A DNA stretch of 11,067 bases, from NCBI GenBank assembly GCA_030620035.1, contig JAUXAE010000027.1, positions 1 to 11,067 on the forward strand, given 5' to 3'. Shown one piece after another: positions 6,978 through 11,067 of this stretch (positions within the stretch are counted from its first letter, which is position 1; each line of letters begins with the position of its first letter). The notes beneath the pieces are model-generated. The model was not told the origin of the DNA. It saw only the letters and a list, made by a program, of their open reading frames with translations, and made no database searches. Both the position numbers and the translations under genes were made by a program. Source of the DNA: Dehalococcoidales bacterium (lineage in GTDB: Bacteria; Chloroflexota; Dehalococcoidia; Dehalococcoidales; JAUXAE01).

Positions 6978-7007
6978 ATTATACGATATATGCTGATTAT
7001 GGGTCAA
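6978..7007 (-). promoter_or_regulatory. Sigma-70 type promoter for purF operon
   Basis: TTGACC (7002-7007) and a perfect TATAAT (6978-6983) with an 18-bp spacer lie in an AT-rich island between the membrane-protein gene and purF. The expected transcription start is near 6971, leaving a leader of about 45 nt with no obvious riboswitch or attenuator fold. A 5-bp inverted repeat, GGTCA (7002-7006) and TGACC (7014-7018), covers the -35 box and could be an operator, but it is short. I saw no match to the Bacillus PurBox. Confidence 0.7.
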
Positions 7008-7017
7008 TCGGCCTGAC

Positions 7018-7656
7018 CTATAATAGGATACCCAGGGCCTCAAATAGACCGCGCAGCCCGTAGTAACCGGCATAGGCAATGCTGGTGCATTTTATGGTCT
7101 TGCCCGCCCAGGCGATGACAAAGTACCTCCTGACGCCGAAGCGCACCGCGCCGGCGGCTAGAGAAACGGGATAAAAGAAGGGGTTGATTATGGCCGACAC
7201 TAGAAAGATTGTCAGCGTGCCCCTCCGCTCCATCAGCTTCATCAATCGTATGTAGGCCCTCCCAAGCCTGCCTTCTCCTGTCGTCCCGGCCAGCGACGTG
7301 CCACCACCGTAACCGGTCATATAGATGGTCAGGGCGCCCAGGGTTTCGGCCAGGCCGGCCACTAGGCCAACAAATATTGGACCAACAACTGGCGGGCCAA
7401 TCCACGGCGACAGTACCCCACCCATGGCAAATTGCACCGCCAGCATGGGTACTGGAATAATAACGGTGGCACCACCGAAGGCGCTGATGACAAAGAGCCC
7501 AAAGTAGCTAACACCGGCCAGTTCCTGGACAGCCTCCCATTTGAAGACAATAAGTATCGCCAAAGCTAGGGTGATGACAATGCCCAGGATGCCAACCCAG
7601 TATTGCCACCTCTTCAGGCCGCCCTTAAGCCGGTGCCATCTGCTGGTATTAGCCAC
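7018..7656 (-). CDS. VTT/DedA-like (SNARE-associated family) integral membrane protein
   Basis: A 212-residue inner-membrane protein. A basic N-terminus (WHRLKGGLKRW) leads into a hydrophobic helix at 19-39. Then come a reentrant-like GGATVIIPVP stretch (61-70), a long helix GLVAGLAETLGALTIY (97-112) ending in TGYGGG, a soluble basic segment (128-146), a reentrant NPFFYPVSLAAGAV (158-171) and a last helix with AWAGKTIKCTSIAYAG. This alternation of proline- and glycine-rich half-helices is the VTT pattern; family members move or scramble lipids or help keep the proton gradient, and no specific substrate can be assigned here. The GTG start overlaps the clpC stop by 8 nt (GTGGCTAA). Its Shine-Dalgarno is poor (AGAGG directly adjacent, AGG 7 nt upstream), suggesting dependence on clpC translation. 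The family call rests on pattern, not a search. Confidence 0.75.
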   Translation of the reverse strand: MANTSRWHRLKGGLKRWQYWVGILGIVITLALAILIVFKWEAVQELAGVSYFGLFVISAFGGATVIIPVPMLAVQFAMGGVLSPWIGPPVVGPIFVGLVAGLAETLGALTIYMTGYGGGTSLAGTTGEGRLGRAYIRLMKLMERRGTLTIFLVSAIINPFFYPVSLAAGAVRFGVRRYFVIAWAGKTIKCTSIAYAGYYGLRGLFEALGILL

Positions 7657-10138
7657 CCTCTTGCCTGTCTTGCTTTCTAGTGGCCCCGGCGGTTGCCTTT
7701 GCCTTTTTCTTGGCGGTAAAGGTCAGGCCTTCACCTTCCTGGTCAACTATAATGGTGTCTCCCTCACCAAACTCACCGTGCAGTAGCCTGCTGGACAGGG
7801 GGTTTTCCATGTAGCGCTCAATGGCTCTTCTTAATGGCCGGGCCCCGTAGGTCGGGTCATAGCCTACCTTGGCCAGCCATGATTTGGCCTTGTCGCTGAT
7901 TTCAATAGATACCTTTCGCTCGGCCAGGCGTTCTTGGACATCCTTGACCATTAGGTCAACAATGTTCCTGAGTTGCTCCTTGGTCAGCTCGTGGAAGACG
8001 ATAATTTCATCTATGCGGTTGATGAACTCGGGGCGGAAGGTCTTCTTGACCTCGGCCATCACCTTTGCCTTCATCTGTTCATAGCCCTGTTTTCGGCTCT
8101 TGGCCTCATCTGCCTTGGTGGCGAAGCCCATGGCCATCTCACGCTTGATGAGCTCAACGCCGGTGTTTGAGGTCATGATGACCAGTGCGTTCTTGAAGTC
8201 TACCGTCCGGCCATGGCCGTCGGTTAAGCGGCCGTCATCAAGCACCTGGAGCAGGCTGTTGAACACCTCAGGGTGCGCCTTTTCAATCTCATCCAGCAGT
8301 ATCACCCGGTAGGGGCGCCGCCTGACGGCTTCGGTGAGCTGTCCCCCCTCTTCATAGCCGACATAGCCCGGCGGGGCCCCAATCAGGCGCGATACCGTGT
8401 GTCTCTCCTGGTACTCTGACATGTCCAGCCGTAACACGGCGCTCTCGTCACCGAAGAGGAACCAGGCCAGGCTGCGGGCCAGCTCCGTCTTGCCGACGCC
8501 GGTGGGACCCAGGAACATAAAGCTGCCGATGGGGCGTTTCGGGTCCTTGAGTCCCGCCCGGCTTCGCCTGATGGCCTCAGCAACAGCCACGACCGCCTCT
8601 TCCTGATTTATAAACCGCTCATGGAGCTGCTCCTCCATGTGAACCAGCCTCTCGGCCTCACCCTCCAGCATCTGGGACACCGGGATGCCCGTCCAGTTGG
8701 AGACCAGCCGGGCGATGTCCTCCTCGTCAACCACCTGGTCAATCTTCTCCTTCTTGAGCCATCGGCTCCTGGCCTGATTATACTTCTCTTCCAGGTGCAG
8801 TATCTCCATCTTGAGCTGGGCGGCCTGCTCGTAGTCCTGCCGTTGTGAGGCCGCCTCGGCTTCATTACTTAGCTGTTTCAGGCGGTTCTCCAGTGATTTC
8901 ACCTCTGGCGGTGCGCTCTCGGTCTCCAGGCGCAGTTTACTGGCCGCCTCATCAATAAGGTCAATGGCCTTATCGGGCAGGAATCTGTCCGAGATGTAGC
9001 GCTGAGAAAGGCGGGCGGCTGCCTCCAGGGCCTCATCACTAATCTTAATCTTGTGGTGGGTCTCATATCTGGGGCGCAGCCCGTGCAGTATCTCAATAGT
9101 GGCCTCAACACCGGGTTCTTCAAGAAATACCGGCTGCAGGCGTCGCTCTAACGCCTTGTCCTTTTCAATAAATTTGCGGTAATCATCCAGGGTGGTGGCC
9201 CCGATACACTGCAGCTCACCGTGGGCCAGGGCCGGCTTGAGCATGTTGGAAGCGTCAATAGCCCCCTCGGCGGCACCGGCGCCGACCACGGTATGAATTT
9301 CATCAATGAAGAGTATTATTTCCCCCTTGGCCTCGCGCACCTCATCCATTACCGCCTTCAAGCGCTCTTCAAACTCACCGCGGAACTTTGAGCCGGCCAC
9401 CAGGGCGCCCATGTCCAGGGCCATCACCCGGCGCCCCTTGAGGGAGTCGGGGACGTCATCGGCGGCAATCTTCTGGGCCACCCCCTCGGCGATGGCCGTC
9501 TTGCCCACGCCGGCTTCACCAACGATTACCGGGTTGTTCTTGGTGCGCCGGGTAAGTATCTGCATCACCCGTTTGATTTCATCCTCGCGACCGATAACCG
9601 GGTCCAGCTTTCCCTGGCGGGCCAGCTCGGTCAGGTCACGGCTGTACTTTTCCAGGGAGCGGTACTTGCTCTCGGCCCGGGTGTCAGTGACCCGGTGACC
9701 GCCCCGAATCTTCTTGAGGGCGGCGTACACCTTCTCCTGGTCAATGCCCGAGCCTTTGAGGATAGTGGTGGCTTCACCTTTACCCTCAGCGCTTAGGGCA
9801 ATCAGCAGGTGCTCGGTGCCGATAAAATCATCCTTGAGCCGGTCGGCCTCGGCGGCGGCCGTCTGCAGCAGTTGGGCAATACGCGGTGTGGTGTATATCT
9901 GCTGGGTCTCATGGGCCACCCGTGGTGTCTTCTCAAGGGCGGCGGCTACTTCCTGTCTTACCGCCTCAACATCAACGCCGAGCTCCTTCAGGATGTCACC
10001 AACTAGCCCCTCCGGCTGCTGGAGCAGGGCCAGCAGGACATGCTCCACATCCCACTGGCCGTGCTGAAACTGGCGAACCAGCATCTGGGAGGCGGCCAGT
10101 GCCTCCTGTGCCTGCTCGGTGAATCTCTCCTGTCTCAT
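7649..10138 (-). CDS. clpC: ClpC-type Hsp100 AAA+ chaperone / Clp protease ATPase subunit
   Basis: Hexameric unfoldase that threads misfolded proteins, usually into ClpP. 829 residues. Two Clp-N repeats (about 5-145) begin FTEQAQEAL. NBD1 has Walker A GEAGVGKT (207-214) and Walker B ILFIDE (275-280). The middle region (about 405-465) is short and contains a UVR-like helix (AEAASQRQDYEQAAQL). NBD2 has Walker A GPTGVGKT (544-551), Walker B VILLDE (612-617) and sensor-2 GARPLRR. The short middle domain and the MGF tripeptide (670-672), equivalent to the ClpP-docking loop, make it ClpC rather than ClpB, whose long coiled-coil M domain is absent. The tail (806-829) is Lys-rich and low in complexity. 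ATG at 10138 overlaps the hspR stop by 4 nt (ATGA) and follows AAGGAGA by 7 nt. Sitting in an hspR operon it is probably heat inducible. Databases may label it ClpB; no clpP is in the window. Confidence 0.9.
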   Translation of the reverse strand: MRQERFTEQAQEALAASQMLVRQFQHGQWDVEHVLLALLQQPEGLVGDILKELGVDVEAVRQEVAAALEKTPRVAHETQQIYTTPRIAQLLQTAAAEADRLKDDFIGTEHLLIALSAEGKGEATTILKGSGIDQEKVYAALKKIRGGHRVTDTRAESKYRSLEKYSRDLTELARQGKLDPVIGREDEIKRVMQILTRRTKNNPVIVGEAGVGKTAIAEGVAQKIAADDVPDSLKGRRVMALDMGALVAGSKFRGEFEERLKAVMDEVREAKGEIILFIDEIHTVVGAGAAEGAIDASNMLKPALAHGELQCIGATTLDDYRKFIEKDKALERRLQPVFLEEPGVEATIEILHGLRPRYETHHKIKISDEALEAAARLSQRYISDRFLPDKAIDLIDEAASKLRLETESAPPEVKSLENRLKQLSNEAEAASQRQDYEQAAQLKMEILHLEEKYNQARSRWLKKEKIDQVVDEEDIARLVSNWTGIPVSQMLEGEAERLVHMEEQLHERFINQEEAVVAVAEAIRRSRAGLKDPKRPIGSFMFLGPTGVGKTELARSLAWFLFGDESAVLRLDMSEYQERHTVSRLIGAPPGYVGYEEGGQLTEAVRRRPYRVILLDEIEKAHPEVFNSLLQVLDDGRLTDGHGRTVDFKNALVIMTSNTGVELIKREMAMGFATKADEAKSRKQGYEQMKAKVMAEVKKTFRPEFINRIDEIIVFHELTKEQLRNIVDLMVKDVQERLAERKVSIEISDKAKSWLAKVGYDPTYGARPLRRAIERYMENPLSSRLLHGEFGEGDTIIVDQEGEGLTFTAKKKAKATAGATRKQDRQEGG

Positions 10139-10446
10139 CGGTTGTTCTCCTTGGCCCTTCTTAACTCTCGCTCAAGCCTCTGGTTGACCCTCTGTAGCTC
10201 CATTATGCGCTCGAGTATATTTAGAATAACCTCCACCCCGGCCATATTTACCCCCAGGTCGTCCATCAGGTGTCTTACCCGGCGGAGCTGGGCGATGTCA
10301 CTCTCCGAGTACAGGCGGACATTGCCTGGCGACCGGGATGGCTTTATTATGCCCACTTTCTCATAGTAGCGCAAGGTGTGGCTTCTAACACCCAGTATCT
10401 CAGCGGCGACGCTTATTACATAACAGGGTCTGGTTTCATCATTCAT
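10135..10446 (-). CDS. hspR: HspR-like MerR-family heat-shock repressor
   Basis: A 103-residue MerR-family regulator. The winged helix-turn-helix covers CYVISVAAEILGVRSHTLRYYEKVGII (8-34) and RLYSESDIAQLRRV. This is followed by GVNMAGVEVILNI (65-77), the VNLAGV-type motif characteristic of HspR, and a C-terminal coiled coil (78-103). HspR proteins repress dnaK or clpB operons by binding HAIR inverted repeats, in actinobacteria together with DnaK; its place between dnaJ and clpC fits autorepression. ATG at 10446 is preferred because AAGGGG (10454-10459) sits 7 nt upstream; an in-frame ATG at 10464 has no ribosome site and would add six residues. It starts 22 bp after the dnaJ stop and ends overlapping the clpC start (ATGA). 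No HAIR site was found in the window. Confidence 0.9.
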   Translation of the reverse strand: MNDETRPCYVISVAAEILGVRSHTLRYYEKVGIIKPSRSPGNVRLYSESDIAQLRRVRHLMDDLGVNMAGVEVILNILERIMELQRVNQRLERELRRAKENNR

Positions 10447-10453
10447 GTAATCA

Positions 10454-10459
10454 CCCCTT
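10454..10459 (-). promoter_or_regulatory. Ribosome-binding site deciding the hspR start
   Basis: AAGGGG, 7 nt before ATG 10446 and inside the longer alternative frame from ATG 10464, so the shorter protein is preferred. Confidence 0.65.
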
Positions 10460-10468
10460 GTCATTGTA

Positions 10469-11067
10469 TTAGCCCTCAGGCCTCAAGCGACCAAGCTGCT
10501 CAAATAGCTCCCTCTCCTCCTGAGTTAGCTTGGTGGGTAATACTATGCTTACATTGGCTATCAGGTCGCCCCGGGAGGAGCCGCCCAGATGGGGCATCCC
10601 CAGCCCGGCCAGACGGAAGGCACGCCCATTCTGGGTCTCCGGCGGAATTTTTAGGGCCAGCTTGCCTTTCAGGGAAGGCACCGGGACTTCACCTCCCAGG
10701 ATGGCTACCGTCAGGGGCACCGGCGCCGAAACATAAAGGTCGTCACCCTTTCTTTCAAATATCTGGTGCCGCCTGACCGATATTGCCAGGTAGAGGTCGC
10801 CCCTTGGGCTACCGCCGTAGCCTTGTCCCCCCTTACCGGCAATGCGCACCCGGGAGCCAGTCTTAACCCCGGGTGGTACCTTGACCTCAAGTCGTTCAAG
10901 CCCGGGCACCTTTCCCGCCCCGCCACAGGTAGGGCAGGGCCTGTTTTGCTGCCGGCCGCTACCCTGGCAGGTTGAACAGGGCTTATCAACCTGAAGGCTG
11001 AGGGTTCGTTTGGTGCCGTGATAGGCCTCTTCCAGGGTTACCTCGACCGGGGATTCAATATCCTGGC
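10469..11067 (-). CDS. dnaJ: DnaJ-type co-chaperone with reduced zinc finger (N-terminus outside window)
   Basis: Hsp40 that binds unfolded protein and stimulates DnaK. The frame is open from the window edge to TAA at 10469-10471, giving 198 visible C-terminal residues; the J domain and Gly/Phe linker are not visible. Visible order: SPVEVTLEEAYHGTKRTLSL (start of C-terminal domain I), then CSTCQGSG (10955-10978) and CPTCGGAG (10913-10936) six residues apart. Next come LEVKVPPGVKTGSRVRIAGKG, GDLYLAISVRRHQIFERKGDDLYV, then CTD II with VAILGGEVPVPSL, IPPETQNGRAFRLAGLGMP and the usual end TQEERELFEQLGRL. Canonical DnaJ has four CxxCxGxG motifs and CbpA none; here there are two, enough for one zinc site. 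An internal ATG-like start (GTG near 10909) would cut off the zinc region and is not real. First visible gene of the dnaJ-hspR-clpC cluster; it could be annotated as dnaJ or cbpA. Confidence 0.88.
   Translation of the reverse strand, partial: QDIESPVEVTLEEAYHGTKRTLSLQVDKPCSTCQGSGRQQNRPCPTCGGAGKVPGLERLEVKVPPGVKTGSRVRIAGKGGQGYGGSPRGDLYLAISVRRHQIFERKGDDLYVSAPVPLTVAILGGEVPVPSLKGKLALKIPPETQNGRAFRLAGLGMPHLGGSSRGDLIANVSIVLPTKLTQEERELFEQLGRLRPEG

Noticed and set aside
7040..7405. 121-codon frame on the - strand within the VTT gene, and a 62-codon frame at 7362-7550
   Set aside because: Out-of-frame readings of the same strand, rich in Arg, Pro and Trp with no coherent fold; the VTT frame has clear membrane architecture.
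8608..8865. 85-codon Arg/Pro-rich frame inside clpC on the same strand
   Set aside because: Out-of-frame shadow of the ClpC middle region; the composition is typical of frame-shifted high-GC coding DNA.
10270..10776. 168-codon + strand frame across hspR and dnaJ
   Set aside because: Antisense to two conserved genes and spanning their junction; no start site or motif supports it.
10711..10989. 92-codon - strand frame overlapping the dnaJ zinc region
   Set aside because: The DnaJ frame through this stretch gives CxxCxGxG motifs and CTD strands; the other frame gives nothing recognisable.
1..11067. CRISPR array, IS element, tRNA or novel defence system
   Set aside because: No spaced direct repeats, transposase, tRNA-like cloverleaf or anti-phage domain was seen; nearly all bases fall in conserved housekeeping genes.

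Overview
The window is a compact bacterial chromosomal segment of moderately high GC. One truncated gene lies on the + strand at the left edge (tilS); everything else is on the - strand in tightly packed, often overlapping genes. The gene content is mostly housekeeping. A dnaJ-hspR-Hsp100 cluster, an Fe-S type PurF and a compact nicotinate phosphoribosyltransferase together suggest a Chloroflexota bacterium, perhaps of the Dehalococcoidia. That placement is an inference from protein character; no rRNA or other strict marker is present.

Left edge (1-1034): the C-terminal two thirds of TilS, then a 104-bp convergent intergenic region with two strong hairpins. The larger one is followed, on the - strand, by a short T run and probably terminates the long leftward operon.

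Centre (1035-7007): read right to left, a consensus-like promoter (6978-7007) drives purF, a 68-residue two-helix membrane protein, purM, purH, pncA and pncB. PurF, PurM and PurH carry out steps 1, 5, 9 and 10 of de novo IMP synthesis. PncA and PncB salvage nicotinamide to nicotinate mononucleotide. PurF and PncB both consume PRPP, so the operon joins purine synthesis to NAD salvage. Spacings of 13-21 bp and an 8-nt pncA/pncB overlap support co-transcription; the 113-bp purF to small-ORF gap may hold a second, weaker promoter.

Right (7018-11067): a protein quality-control cluster, also leftward: dnaJ (truncated by the window edge), hspR, a ClpC-type Hsp100 ATPase and a VTT/DedA-like membrane protein. 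hspR and clpC overlap by 4 nt (ATGA), and clpC and the membrane gene by 8 nt. HspR would be expected to repress this operon from a HAIR operator, but none is visible here, so the operator and promoter are probably beyond 11067.

No mobile element, CRISPR array, tRNA or rRNA was seen. The most unusual points are a DnaJ with only half of the usual zinc-finger region, the start site of purM (a strong Shine-Dalgarno sits in front of an ATT codon), the unknown membrane protein inside the purine operon, and an intergenic palindrome whose whole loop is complementary to nearby sequence.
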